From positions 1-64,000 of the forward strand of contig JAGBHC010000040.1 of NCBI GenBank assembly GCA_017935625.1: a DNA stretch of 64,000 nt. The letters are read 5' to 3'. The notes below the pieces were generated by a model that was given only the letters and a program-made list of their open reading frames with translations, was not told the DNA's origin and did no database searches. Each line of letters opens with the position of its first letter. Position 1 is the stretch's first letter. This stretch comes from Rikenellaceae bacterium (lineage in GTDB: Bacteria > Bacteroidota > Bacteroidia > Bacteroidales > Rikenellaceae). Of the stretch, positions 27,621-35,294 are shown in pieces. The position numbers and the translations under genes were made by a program.

Positions 27621-27754
27621 CGGTCGGCCGTAGGCCGGCTTGCGTTCGCGAGGCGATTCGTTCGAGACAAATATATCGAAAATATTCGATGAAGAACGAA
27701 AACACGGTCGGCTGCAGGCCGGATTGCGTTCGCAAGGCGATTCGTCCGAGACAA
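27621..27754 (-). repeat. 50-bp direct repeat pair with embedded -7 box
   Basis: Two 50-bp units, 27621-27670 and 27705-27754, begin 84 nt apart and differ at 5 positions. Both contain GGCGATTCG and GAGACAA and a short GGCC inverted repeat. On the minus strand TATATTTG (27668-27675) at the edge of one unit is a perfect -7 box pointing to the propeller gene, about 320 nt away. Confidence 0.7.
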
Positions 27755-27852
27755 CTGTAACCATAAAAGCAGAAAAGGAGGGGCTTTCCGGAGTATTTTG
27801 TCGCATCCGGGATTTGTCGGCCCTTTCCGTGCCTTCCCCCTGCGGAACGATA

Positions 27853-27886
27853 GAAGCGACCGCACCCATAAAGGGACGGTCGCTTC
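27853..27886 (-). terminator. Hairpin downstream of yebC
   Basis: A perfect 10-bp stem, GAAGCGACCG with CGGTCGCTTC, around a 14-nt loop, 44 nt past the yebC stop. It lacks a long T-run. Confidence 0.5.
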
Positions 27887-27929
27887 CGTTTCCGATATTC
27901 CGAGAAGTTTTCGGCAGACGTCGGGGAGA

Positions 27930-28670
27930 CTACTCCTCGTCGCCCTCCTCCTCCTTCATGTTGGTGTATACGTTGGTCACGTCGTCGTCCTCCTCGAGCT
28001 TCTCGACGAGTTTGTCTATCGACTCGCGCTGCTCGGGAGTCACCTCCTTGGTGTCGGTGGGGATGCGCACGAACTCGCCGCTGATAATCTCCATGCCCTT
28101 GTCCTCGATGAACTTCTGCACCTGACCGTAGGCGTCGAACGGAGCGTAGACGGTGACGGTCTGCTCCTCGAGGTAGAACTCGTCGATGCCGGCATCCACG
28201 GCGTCAATCATTTCGAGCTCCAGCTCCTCGGGGTCGGTTCCCTCGGCCACCTTGAATTTGAAGGTACACTGGTGGTCGAACATGAACGACACGCTGCCGC
28301 TGGTGCCGAGTGCGCCGCCGCACTTGTTGAAGTAGCTGCGGACGTTGGCCACGGTGCGGGTGGTGTTGTCGGTGGCGGTCTCCACGAGGAAGGCGATACC
28401 GAAGGGGCCGTATCCCTCGTATACCATCTCCTTGTAGTCGGCCGTATCTTTCGAAATGGCACGCTTGATGGCGCGTTCCACGTTCTCCTTGGGCATGTTC
28501 TCCGACTTGGCGTTCTGGATGAGCACGCGCAGCCGGGTGTTGGCGCTGGGGTCGGGACCGCCGGCCTTCACGGCGATTTCAATCTCCTTGCCGATTTTGG
28601 TGAATGTGCGGGCCATGTTGCCCCAACGTTTTAATTTTCTTGCCTTTCTATATTCAAAAGCTCTTCCCAT
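27930..28670 (-). CDS. YebC/PmpR-family regulator
   Basis: Protein of 246 residues of the YebC/TACO1 family. The N-terminus MGRAFEYRKARKLKRWGNMA is the Bacteroidetes form. TKIGKEIEIAVKAGGPDPSA, KNVERAIKRA and YEGYGPFGIAFLVE are conserved family motifs. Members have been described as DNA-binding regulators and, more recently, as ribosome-associated factors easing proline-rich translation. The acidic C-terminus ends EEEGDEE. The ATG at 28670 is chosen because the family motif begins there. Confidence 0.95.
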   Translation of the reverse strand: MGRAFEYRKARKLKRWGNMARTFTKIGKEIEIAVKAGGPDPSANTRLRVLIQNAKSENMPKENVERAIKRAISKDTADYKEMVYEGYGPFGIAFLVETATDNTTRTVANVRSYFNKCGGALGTSGSVSFMFDHQCTFKFKVAEGTDPEELELEMIDAVDAGIDEFYLEEQTVTVYAPFDAYGQVQKFIEDKGMEIISGEFVRIPTDTKEVTPEQRESIDKLVEKLEEDDDVTNVYTNMKEEEGDEE

Positions 28671-28697
28671 ATCTGATGCTGTTTTTCGTTCTGAGCG

Positions 28698-28705
28698 CAA
28701 AGGTA
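28698..28705 (-). promoter_or_regulatory. -7 box for yebC
   Basis: Minus-strand TACCTTTG matches TAnnTTTG exactly, 28 nt before the ATG. A matching -33 box is not clear. Confidence 0.6.
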
Positions 28706-28767
28706 CATAAAATTAGGAATTAAGCCGTAGGAATCGGAAATTTTTTGTAGCCTCCGGTCTCCGGCGG

Positions 28768-30738
28768 CTATTTGACTCTGCTCAGCAGCGTCCCGTTGGG
28801 GTTGTACTCCGAGCCCTCGACCAGTTCGCTGTCCCTGAAAACCCCGGTTTTCGTCACGCCCTGCGGCGTGATGAGGGTGCCGGAGACGAGCTGTCCGTAG
28901 TTTCCGCTGAGCGTGCCGACCGTTATGCGGTAGTTGTCGGCGATGTTTATGCCCAGCCCGGCGCTTACGAGGTGTGCGTATCTGGCCAGGCGGATTTCCT
29001 TCGACTGCTTCCATGTGAAGCAGCCCCAGCCGTGGGCTCCGCCGCTGCCGTTCCACTCGGTGTATTCGCCCGTGTAGGAGCCTTTGTCGAACGTGTAGGA
29101 GTTCCAGTAGACCGAGCCGCGGTCCCAGTAGCTGATTTGGGCATGTTTTTTCTGTGCGTCGAGCACGTTCCGGGTCACGGTGTAACGGTCGGTGCAGGCC
29201 TTGTCGTCGGGAGCCAGCCGGGCGGCTTCGGCGTAGAGCTCGTCGGCCGCTTCGATGTGCGACATGACACCGTAGCCTTTCCCCTTGCGCAGATAGAGGG
29301 TCAGGTCGCCCAGATGGACCACGAACGGCATTTCGCGCGGAGCCTGTTGCAGATAGTCGTAGGCGGTTTCGAAGTCCTGTTCCATGCCCAGTCCGTAGAG
29401 ATGCAGGATGCCGAGGTATCCTTTGGCCTTCGGCACGAACTCCACCGACTCGAAAGCCTCTCCGGCCGAGCCGTAGATTCCGGAGTCGAAGAAGAGGATG
29501 CCCGCTTCGAGTTTCCGCTCGGTGTCGGGAGCCAGGGCGAGACACTCGGCGGCCAGGCGGACGCTTTTGGGAAGGTGGGGCGCCAGCTCTCCGGTGCGGC
29601 GGAAATAGACGTAACGGTCGTAAGTCTCCGGTGCGGACCAGTCCTGCTGCGAAACCGCATCGGTCAGTGCGCGGGCGGCCGCGGCCGAGTCCTGCAGCGA
29701 CAGATAGCAGTCGCAGAGAAGCCCTTTGGCCGCAGCGTAGTGTTCGAACTCCGGGTCTTCGATTTTTTCGAGCAGTCTGACCGCCTTGAGGGCCTGCTCC
29801 TGGTTTCCGGCGAGTTTCACTGCGCGTGCGTAGCGGTGCCCGTCCGAGGTGAGGAAGGCGGCGACGGACGCTGCGAGCGCCAGCAGCAGGGCGAGTCCGG
29901 CGAAAGGACGCCATTTCTTCCAGGCCGCCTGCCGGCGCAGCCGGGCCTGTTCGGCTTCCTGCCGCAGCCGGGCCTGCCGCTCCTCGGCCTCCTTCTGCAG
30001 TTGGGCCCGGTGTTCGGCCTCTTCGCGGGCCTGACGTTCGCGGACGGCCGCGGCGCGCGCTTCGAGTGTCTTTTGTGCGCAATAGAGCAGCTCGGGGCTG
30101 TAGGTCTGCGGCGCGTTGCAAATCTCTCTGAGTTTTTCGTCGGGCATCTGCTCGGTCTGGGGCATCAGCCCTGCGGCCGCTTCGCGGATGCGCAGCTCTT
30201 CGCGGCAGGATTCGACCAGTTCGCTCCGGTAGAGCGCCGGATTGGCGACGATTGTCTGCAAACGCTCTGCGTCATAGCTTCTCGCCTCGGCCCCGGCCGT
30301 GTCCGCAGCGGGTGCGGGGGTGTCCGGCCCGGCCGCGGCCGGACGAATCGAGGGGGATTCGGACTCTTCCGCCGGAGCGGGAATGAGCGCCAGGATAATC
30401 AGGGCCACGGAGGCCACGCAGTAGACGATGCCGCCCGCCTCCAGGTCGAGGCGGCTGCTGTTTTCCTGGGCGAAGAGAATGAGCACGGGCAGCAGCATGG
30501 CGCCGGAGGCGATGCCCCGGAGCGTTTTGCTGTCCGAGAAATTGGAGCAGGCCGCCAGCACGGGCATGATTACGAAGAGCACCATCCAGAGGTTCTCTTC
30601 GTCCAGATTTTCCAGCATCCGGGCTCCGGAGACGGAAAATTTACCTCCGAACGAGGCGAAGGGGGCTGCCAGAAAGACGACGAGCGCCACCGCGGCGAAC
30701 AGTGCGTGCAGCAGTTTGAGTAGGTTTTTGGTTTCCAT
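28768..30738 (-). CDS. Membrane protein with Sel1-like and MORN-like segments
   Basis: Protein of 656 residues of unknown function. Four hydrophobic helices occur at about 8-28, 50-66, 74-91 and 101-120. Two short repeats follow (about 160-186 and 203-229, pattern I-x-x-NP-x-x-Y-x-x-EL and a final Arg), then a Glu/Arg/Gln coiled coil (222-275) and a fifth helix at 279-296. The C-terminal half has tetratricopeptide or Sel1-like units, for example AKGYLGILHLYGLGMEQDF. It ends in a MORN-like part, GSYTGEYTEWNGSGGAHGWG. The architecture suggests a membrane-anchored scaffold. Its start lies 22 nt after the stop of the YiiX-like gene, so the two are probably one unit. Confidence 0.75.
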   Translation of the reverse strand: METKNLLKLLHALFAAVALVVFLAAPFASFGGKFSVSGARMLENLDEENLWMVLFVIMPVLAACSNFSDSKTLRGIASGAMLLPVLILFAQENSSRLDLEAGGIVYCVASVALIILALIPAPAEESESPSIRPAAAGPDTPAPAADTAGAEARSYDAERLQTIVANPALYRSELVESCREELRIREAAAGLMPQTEQMPDEKLREICNAPQTYSPELLYCAQKTLEARAAAVRERQAREEAEHRAQLQKEAEERQARLRQEAEQARLRRQAAWKKWRPFAGLALLLALAASVAAFLTSDGHRYARAVKLAGNQEQALKAVRLLEKIEDPEFEHYAAAKGLLCDCYLSLQDSAAAARALTDAVSQQDWSAPETYDRYVYFRRTGELAPHLPKSVRLAAECLALAPDTERKLEAGILFFDSGIYGSAGEAFESVEFVPKAKGYLGILHLYGLGMEQDFETAYDYLQQAPREMPFVVHLGDLTLYLRKGKGYGVMSHIEAADELYAEAARLAPDDKACTDRYTVTRNVLDAQKKHAQISYWDRGSVYWNSYTFDKGSYTGEYTEWNGSGGAHGWGCFTWKQSKEIRLARYAHLVSAGLGINIADNYRITVGTLSGNYGQLVSGTLITPQGVTKTGVFRDSELVEGSEYNPNGTLLSRVK

Positions 30739-30760
30739 ACGCGAATTTTTATTTAAGTTT

Positions 30761-31372
30761 TCAGGGTTCAATTTCGGTGAGCAGGCGCCGGTCGTCCAGC
30801 CGGGCGGGGTAGAGTATGCCGCCTTCGGCGCTCCACTCCGCCTGTCCGGCGCTTCCGGCCGCCTCGAGCGCCTTGACGATGAGTTCCGTGCAGTAGTAGG
30901 CCTGCTCGTCCTCCAGGGAGAAGTCGTAGTCGAAAGGCTTGCGCATCGAGAGCAGCGAATCGAGCACCCGGCACAGGCGCCCGCTGTCGGGGGCGTCGCG
31001 AAGGCGTCGTATGCCGATGTCGGGCACCCGGTTGCGCCGGATGAAATCGGCCAGCGGCTCCTCCACGATGTATCCGTCGTCGATGGACATGTGCACCACC
31101 CGCACCTCTCCGTCGCGGGGGCGCAGGAACCCGACGTGCGAAAATTCGCTGCGGTAGCGGGCCGACGCGATGCGCACCAGGTCGCTTTTCAGCGAACGCC
31201 CCTCGCTGAAGAGCAGGTCGCCCGTACGTATCGTGCTGCAGAGCGTCGGGGGCGGTTCGTAGAGCCTCTTGCGGAGTACGGCATAGCGCCGGGAGGCGAA
31301 TGCGCAGCCCGCGACGAGCAGCAGCACCGCCGTCCGGAGCACGGCTTTTCGGATTTTGTTCGGTTCTTTCAT
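30761..31372 (-). CDS. YiiX/YebB-like permuted NlpC/P60 cysteine hydrolase
   Basis: Protein of 203 residues. A basic N-terminus and hydrophobic stretch end in LLLVAGC, a lipobox with Cys23. The YiiX pattern is RTGDLLFSEGRSLKSDLVRI, FSHVGFL with catalytic-type His79, and AYYCTELIVKALE with Cys161; His precedes Cys, as in circularly permuted papain-like enzymes. Substrates of this group are mostly unknown; amidase or peptidase action in the periplasm is inferred. The ATG at 31372 places the lipobox correctly. It is first in a two-gene unit with the Sel1/MORN-like protein. Confidence 0.85.
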   Translation of the reverse strand: MKEPNKIRKAVLRTAVLLLVAGCAFASRRYAVLRKRLYEPPPTLCSTIRTGDLLFSEGRSLKSDLVRIASARYRSEFSHVGFLRPRDGEVRVVHMSIDDGYIVEEPLADFIRRNRVPDIGIRRLRDAPDSGRLCRVLDSLLSMRKPFDYDFSLEDEQAYYCTELIVKALEAAGSAGQAEWSAEGGILYPARLDDRRLLTEIEP

Positions 31373-31738
31373 TTGCAATCTCCATATCTGCGGCGGCCTG
31401 TCGCCGGACGCGAGCTCTCTGTTTCGGGGCCGGGCACGAATCGTGGGAACCGGTGCCGCAGCGGGTCTCCCCGTCGGACCGCTGCCGACGGGCCTGCGTT
31501 CGGCCGGGGCGCTCACCGGGCGGTTCGATTGAAACAAACATAATCAAAAATATTTGATTTTCAAAATATTTTTGCATTTTTAACGGGCCGCGATACGCCC
31601 GGCGGAATTGTCCGGGGCCGCCCGGGGTGCGTTATTTTACGGAAACAGGCCGCCGGATTCTGTGCGGAGGCGGGAAACAGGCGGTTTGAAATGTGGAATC
31701 TTTGCCCTATTTTTGTCGAAAATATCGTTGTCTTGATT
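31373..31738. other. 366-nt divergent intergenic region
   Basis: It holds no gene. It contains an A/T-rich inverted repeat, CAAAAATATTT at 31545-31555 with AAATATTTTTG at 31564-31574, standing out against GC-rich surroundings. Both arms contain TATTTTTG, a -7 box, one per strand. The element could be an operator for the leftward YiiX-like gene. The tsaC-like promoter lies further right. Confidence 0.55.
31685..31715 (+). promoter_or_regulatory. Promoter of the TsaC-like gene
   Basis: TTTG at 31685-31688, 19-nt spacer, TATTTTTG at 31708-31715; start codon 24 nt downstream. Confidence 0.8.
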
Positions 31739-32302
31739 ATGGAAGAGGAGATTCTCAAGGCCGTCGAGGTGCTCAAGGCGGGCGGACTGATACTTTATCC
31801 CACCGATACCGTGTGGGGCATCGGTTGCGACGCCACCAATGCCGAAGCCGTCGATAAGGTCTATGCGTTGAAACGTTCGCAAAACAAACACAGTATGTTG
31901 GTGCTGGTCCGTTCGGCGGACGAGGCGGCCCGCTATGCCACCGGGGCGCCCGCCGTGGCCTGGGACCTGATGGAGATGAGCGACAAGCCCCTGACGCTCA
32001 TTCTTCCCGGGGCGGCCGGCCTGGCCTCCAATCTGGTGCCGGAGGAGGGAACCGTCGGGATACGTGTGCCCGACCACGAGTTCTGCTCGCGGCTGCTGCA
32101 CCGTTTTCCGCGTCCCGTCGTCTCCACGTCGGCCAACCTGTCGGGCGAGGCTACTCCGACGGAGTTCGCCGCGATTTCCGAGGAGATTAAGCGGGGCGTC
32201 GATATGGTGGTGAATCCCCGTTTCGAGGGGCGTCCCACCCGCCGGGCCTCCTCCATCATCCGGCTCGGCGCGGGCGGCCAGGTGGAGATAATCAGAGAAT
32301 AG
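31739..32302 (+). CDS. L-threonylcarbamoyladenylate synthase (Sua5/YciO/YrdC)
   Basis: Cytosolic protein of 187 residues. It makes threonylcarbamoyl-AMP from threonine, bicarbonate and ATP for t6A modification of tRNA. The YrdC signature is GGLILYPTDTVWGIGCDATN, followed by VYALKRSQNKHSMLVLV, and VVSTSANLSGEATP near the end. The conserved Lys-Arg and Ser-x-Asn motifs are intact. It is the short form, lacking the Sua5 C-terminal domain. The ATG at 31739 is preferred since upstream Met adds an unconserved stretch inside the promoter. It is followed after 12 nt by the thioesterase gene. Confidence 0.93.
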   Translation: MEEEILKAVEVLKAGGLILYPTDTVWGIGCDATNAEAVDKVYALKRSQNKHSMLVLVRSADEAARYATGAPAVAWDLMEMSDKPLTLILPGAAGLASNLVPEEGTVGIRVPDHEFCSRLLHRFPRPVVSTSANLSGEATPTEFAAISEEIKRGVDMVVNPRFEGRPTRRASSIIRLGAGGQVEIIRE

Positions 32303-32314
32303 GAGAGTGTGCGT

Positions 32315-32728
32315 ATGAAAGTTACCGAAACCGAAATACAGAAGCGTTTCGCCGATGTCGATATGCTGGGACACGTCAATAACGTCAATCTCCAGCACTA
32401 TTACGACCTGGGAAAGAGCGATTATTTCTGCCGGGTGCTGGGGCTGGGCTCCGGCGTGTGGCATGAGCGGGGCATCATCACCGCTTCGACCCGCACCGAC
32501 TACCTCGCCCAGACCCGCTATTCGGAGCGGGTGGTGGTGCATACCCGGGTCGAGCGGGTGGGGACCAAAAGCCTGACCATGAAACAGCGCATCGTGGGCT
32601 ATGCCCCCGGTGCCGACCAGCCGGAAATCAAGAGCGAGAGCACCTCGGTGATGGTCGCCTTCGATTTCGACCGCCAAGTCTCGATTCCCGTTCCCGACGA
32701 GTGGCGCCGGGCGATGACCGGGGAATAG
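32315..32728 (+). CDS. Acyl-CoA thioesterase, 4HBT hotdog fold
   Basis: Protein of 137 residues. KRFADVDMLGHVNNVNLQHY is the 4-hydroxybenzoyl-CoA thioesterase-type active-site motif, with Asp in D-x-x-G-H-V-N-N. ITASTRTDYLAQTRYSERVV follows. It probably hydrolyses an acyl-CoA or acyl carrier thioester in the cytosol; the natural substrate cannot be read. The ATG at 32315 is preferred over the GTG at 32309. It lies 12 nt after the TsaC-like gene, so they share a transcript. Confidence 0.88.
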   Translation: MKVTETEIQKRFADVDMLGHVNNVNLQHYYDLGKSDYFCRVLGLGSGVWHERGIITASTRTDYLAQTRYSERVVVHTRVERVGTKSLTMKQRIVGYAPGADQPEIKSESTSVMVAFDFDRQVSIPVPDEWRRAMTGE

Positions 32729-32944
32729 TGCGGCACTTTGGGTCGTGCGGCCGCCGCCGGCTTGAGATTTTGGTTGTCGCGGGGGGCTTTCGACTCCGTA
32801 CTCCGTACCCTGTACTCCGTAACGACTTTCGGAGCCGGTGCCGCTTTTTGCCGGGCCGGCTCCTTATCTTGTCTTCGTTTTTTTTATTTTTATTGTGCCG
32901 CCGCTGCGCCGGACGTCGCCGACGGATGCCGGGGGCCGCTCGTT

Positions 32945-33982
32945 TTAGGCCTGTCCGATTCCCTGGGCCTGGAGCGGAATGTCGCTGCCGTCGGGCGTCA
33001 CGAGCATCGCTCCGGTGGAGCGGGGCGTGATGTGCCCGATGATGTCGATGCCGCCCAGACGCGCCACCTTCTCCTGCATGGCCAGCGGCACGGTGAAGAG
33101 CAGCTCGTGGTCTTCGCCGCCGTTGAGGGCCGCGACCACGGGGTCGGCGTGCAACTCCTCGGCCATGTCGTAGGTCTGTTTGGCGATGGGCAGCCGGTCG
33201 AGGTAGATGCGGGCGCCGCACTTCGAGCTGTGGCAAATCTGCAACAGGTCCGAAGCCAGACCGTCCGAAATGTCAATCATGGAGGTGGGAACGATGCCCT
33301 CGGCGGCCAGCGCCTCCACCACGTCTTTGCGGGCCTGGGGCTTGAGCTGGCGGCGGAGGATGTATTCGTAACCCTCGAACTTGGGCCGGGGGTCGGGATG
33401 GTCCTTGTAGGCGCGTTTCTCCCGCTCCAGCAGGTGGAGACCCATGTAGGCCGCACCGAGGTCGCCCGTGATGCAGATGAGGTCGTTCTCCCGGGCTCCG
33501 CTGCGGTAGGCCACGGCGGTGCGGGGGACGCGCCCCAGTGCGGTGACGCTGATGACCAGTCCGGTCACCGAGGCCGAGGTGTCGCCGCCCACCAGGTCGA
33601 TGCCCAGCTCTTCGCAGGCGGCCCGTGCGCCGTCGTAGAGTTCGGTCAGGTGCTCGACCGAGAGCTTGGCCGACACGCCTATCGACAGGGTTATCTGTTC
33701 GGGCAGGCCGTTCATGGCCAGTATGTCGCTGCATCCTATCACCACCGCTTTGTAGCCCAGATGTTTGAGCGGGAAGTAGGTGAGGTCGAAGTGGATGCCC
33801 TCCAGCAGCAGGTCGGTGCTCAGCAGCAGGTATTGCTCCTGGTCTGCGCCGCCGATGACTGCGGCGTCGTCCCCCACGCCGGCGACGGTGCGGGGCGAGG
33901 CGTTGCGGAAATCTTTCGTAAGGTGTTCGATGAGCCCGAACTGGCCCAGTGTGGCTATTTCGGTACGCGTGTTTTCTGACAT
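32945..33982 (-). CDS. thiL: Thiamine-monophosphate kinase
   Basis: Protein of 345 residues that phosphorylates thiamine phosphate to thiamine diphosphate with ATP. The ThiL/PurM-fold motifs are GQFGLIEHLT, TVAGVGDDAAVI, STDLLLEGIHFDL with the metal-binding Asp, and LVGGDTSAS. DISDGLASDLLQICHSS and LNGGEDHELLFTV come near the C-terminus. Length is normal. It stands alone, convergent with the thioesterase gene and divergent from adk; no other thiamine genes are near. Confidence 0.95.
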   Translation of the reverse strand: MSENTRTEIATLGQFGLIEHLTKDFRNASPRTVAGVGDDAAVIGGADQEQYLLLSTDLLLEGIHFDLTYFPLKHLGYKAVVIGCSDILAMNGLPEQITLSIGVSAKLSVEHLTELYDGARAACEELGIDLVGGDTSASVTGLVISVTALGRVPRTAVAYRSGARENDLICITGDLGAAYMGLHLLEREKRAYKDHPDPRPKFEGYEYILRRQLKPQARKDVVEALAAEGIVPTSMIDISDGLASDLLQICHSSKCGARIYLDRLPIAKQTYDMAEELHADPVVAALNGGEDHELLFTVPLAMQEKVARLGGIDIIGHITPRSTGAMLVTPDGSDIPLQAQGIGQA

Positions 33983-34005
33983 GGATTGATTTATTGAACT
34001 TTTTA

Positions 34006-34054
34006 CAAAAATAGCGATTCTTTATTGTCAAACAAAAATAAAGTGGTAATTTTG
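34006..34054. promoter_or_regulatory. Divergent promoters for thiL and adk
   Basis: Minus strand: TTTG at 34033-34036, 19-nt spacer, TATTTTTG at 34006-34013, for thiL. Plus strand: TAATTTTG at 34047-34054 is a perfect -7 box 35 nt before the adk ATG, with only a weak -33. Confidence 0.75.
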
Positions 34055-34088
34055 AGGGTTTCTTTTGTATCACAAAAAGATTGAGGAG

Positions 34089-34661
34089 ATGATAAATATC
34101 GTTTTGTTCGGCGCTCCGGGTTGCGGAAAGGGAACCCAGGCGCACAAACTCGTTGAGAAATACAATCTCAACCACGTATCTACCGGAGATGTCATCCGCG
34201 GGGAGATTAATCGTCAGACCGAGCTGGGCCTGAGCATGAAAGACTACATCGCCCGCGGCGAACTGGCTCCCGACTCGCTGGTTATCGACATCATCGCCGA
34301 TTACGTGCAGTCGCATCGCGAGAGCAACGGCAATATTTTCGACGGGTTCCCGCGCACCACGCCTCAGGCCGAGGCATTCGACAAGATTCTCGACAAGAGT
34401 GCCATGAGCGTGGACATCATGCTCGAACTGGTCGTTCCGGAGGAGGAGCTCGTGCAGCGCATCCTGCTCCGCGGCAAGGACAGCGGCCGTGCCGACGATG
34501 CCGACGAAGGCGTCATCCGCAACCGCATCAAGGTCTACCACGAGCAGACCGCGGTGGTGGCCGACTACTATCGCGCCCAGGGCAAGTACGTGAAGATTGA
34601 CGGCGTGGGCACCATCGACGAAATCTTCGGCCGTCTGTGCGAGCAAATCGACAGACTCTGA
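34089..34661 (+). CDS. adk: Adenylate kinase
   Basis: Protein of 190 residues interconverting AMP, ATP and ADP. The P-loop is GAPGCGKGT at 8-16. STGDVIRGEINRQTELG is the AMP-binding part, and FDGFPRTTPQAEAFD holds the conserved Arg. The short-lid form is used (RGKDSGRADD), which is usual in Bacteroidetes, rather than the long zinc or Gram-negative lid. The ATG at 34089 matches the family N-terminus; an upstream TTG would add eight residues. A strong terminator follows. Confidence 0.98.
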   Translation: MINIVLFGAPGCGKGTQAHKLVEKYNLNHVSTGDVIRGEINRQTELGLSMKDYIARGELAPDSLVIDIIADYVQSHRESNGNIFDGFPRTTPQAEAFDKILDKSAMSVDIMLELVVPEEELVQRILLRGKDSGRADDADEGVIRNRIKVYHEQTAVVADYYRAQGKYVKIDGVGTIDEIFGRLCEQIDRL

Positions 34662-34700
34662 TAGTCCCTCCCGAGGCCGGACCGCCGGCCGCATCGTCCT

Positions 34701-34735
34701 ACGCCCCCGGAAACCACGGTTTCCGGGGGCGTTTT
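34701..34735 (+). terminator. Intrinsic terminator after adk
   Basis: A 15-bp inverted repeat (34701-34715 with 34718-34732), effective loop of about 4-6 nt, followed by TTTT. It lies 39 nt after the adk stop. Confidence 0.92.
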
Positions 34736-34805
34736 TCGTCCCGACTCAATCTCCGGCCTGCGAAATCGTTCGTTTCCGCTTGTCTCGGGCTTCGCCTCGG
34801 AGACT

Positions 34806-35047
34806 CCCGCTTATCCGTTCTCTTTGGCTTCGCCATGGATACTCCCGCCCGGCAAAATGCAAGCGGGCTTGCTTTTGCCCTCGCTTATCCGTCCTCTTTG
34901 GCTTCGCCTTAGATACTCCCGCCCGGCAAAATGCAAACGGGTTTGCTTTTGCCCTCGCTTATCCGTCCTCTTTGGCTTCGCCATGGATACTCCCGCCCGG
35001 CAAAATGCAAACGAGTTTGCTTTTGCCCTCGCTTATCCGTATCTTTG
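34806..35047 (+). repeat. 74-bp promoter-bearing repeat, locus C (three copies plus partial)
   Basis: Hairpin cores start at 34852, 34926 and 35000, each exactly 74 nt apart; a partial copy precedes them (CGCTTATCCGTTCTCTTTGG at about 34808). Core 1 reads GCAAAATGCAAGC, GG, GCTTGCTTTTGC; cores 2 and 3 read GCAAAATGCAAAC with GTTTGCTTTTGC. Copy 1 therefore has an A-T pair changed to G-C on both arms. Copies 1 and 2 end GTCCTCTTTGG; only copy 3 ends GTATCTTTG, giving a promoter. Confidence 0.95.
35016..35047 (+). promoter_or_regulatory. Consensus promoter in the last repeat copy, locus C
   Basis: TTTG at 35016-35019, 20-nt spacer and TATCTTTG at 35040-35047. The predicted transcription start is about 35054, just ahead of the structured RNA. 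Confidence 0.88.
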
Positions 35048-35053
35048 TACGGT

Positions 35054-35230
35054 CTTTCGGGACGAATGAAATATAAGGAAGTGCCTTATACTCGTTGAAA
35101 TCGCCAAATTACCAAGAGGTATGTACGAGGCACAGAGGACAGCTCATGTTCGTGGGTTGCCCTACTGTGCGTATATACGGGTGTTTGGCGATACCTAACG
35201 AGTATGCATGGAGGGCAGCCCGCTTTCTTT
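35054..35230 (+). ncRNA. Rod-shaped structured RNA, candidate 6S RNA
   Basis: A long nested inverted repeat supports a transcribed RNA. Stems from outside in: 35088-35096 with 35197-35205 (9 bp); 35100-35108 with 35184-35192 (9 bp); a 10 x 5 nt internal bubble; 35119-35125 with 35172-35178 (7 bp); 35130-35135 with 35165-35170 (6 bp); 35136-35146 with 35153-35163 (one mismatch); terminal loop 35147-35152. Outer pairing of 35075-35087 with 35212-35229 is possible. A single rod with a central bubble, about 175 nt long and ending in CTTTCTTTT, resembles 6S RNA. Family identity is inference; the fold itself is seen in the sequence. Confidence 0.7.
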
Positions 35231-35294
35231 TACGATGAACATTGTTGAATCTCTCCGGAGGGCTGTCGCGGAGGGGTCGTTAAAAATCGCCAAT

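Larger units (their letters stand above)
27346..27929. other. 584-nt non-coding spacer with repeats
   Basis: No gene is supported. The left part (27346-27600) shows nothing I recognise. The right part has a 50-bp duplication (separate entry) and the hairpin downstream of yebC. Short frames on both strands are spurious and follow the duplication. Confidence 0.6.

Noticed and set aside
28631-30121. 496-codon alternative frame within the Sel1/MORN-like gene
   Set aside because: Arg/Gly/Pro-rich shadow frame; the chosen frame has membrane helices, repeats and correct spacing to its neighbour.
34597-35076. Repeated small peptides rich in FAFALAYP or SLIRPLW across the repeat arrays (also near 10141 and 11060)
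   Set aside because: They are translations of the 74-bp non-coding repeat and cross a tRNA at one locus; no independent evidence for translation.
35208-35294. Extended N-terminus of the SGNH-like protein
   Set aside because: The earliest ATG lies within the 3' arm of the structured RNA, and the added residues precede a clean membrane anchor that starts at 35295.
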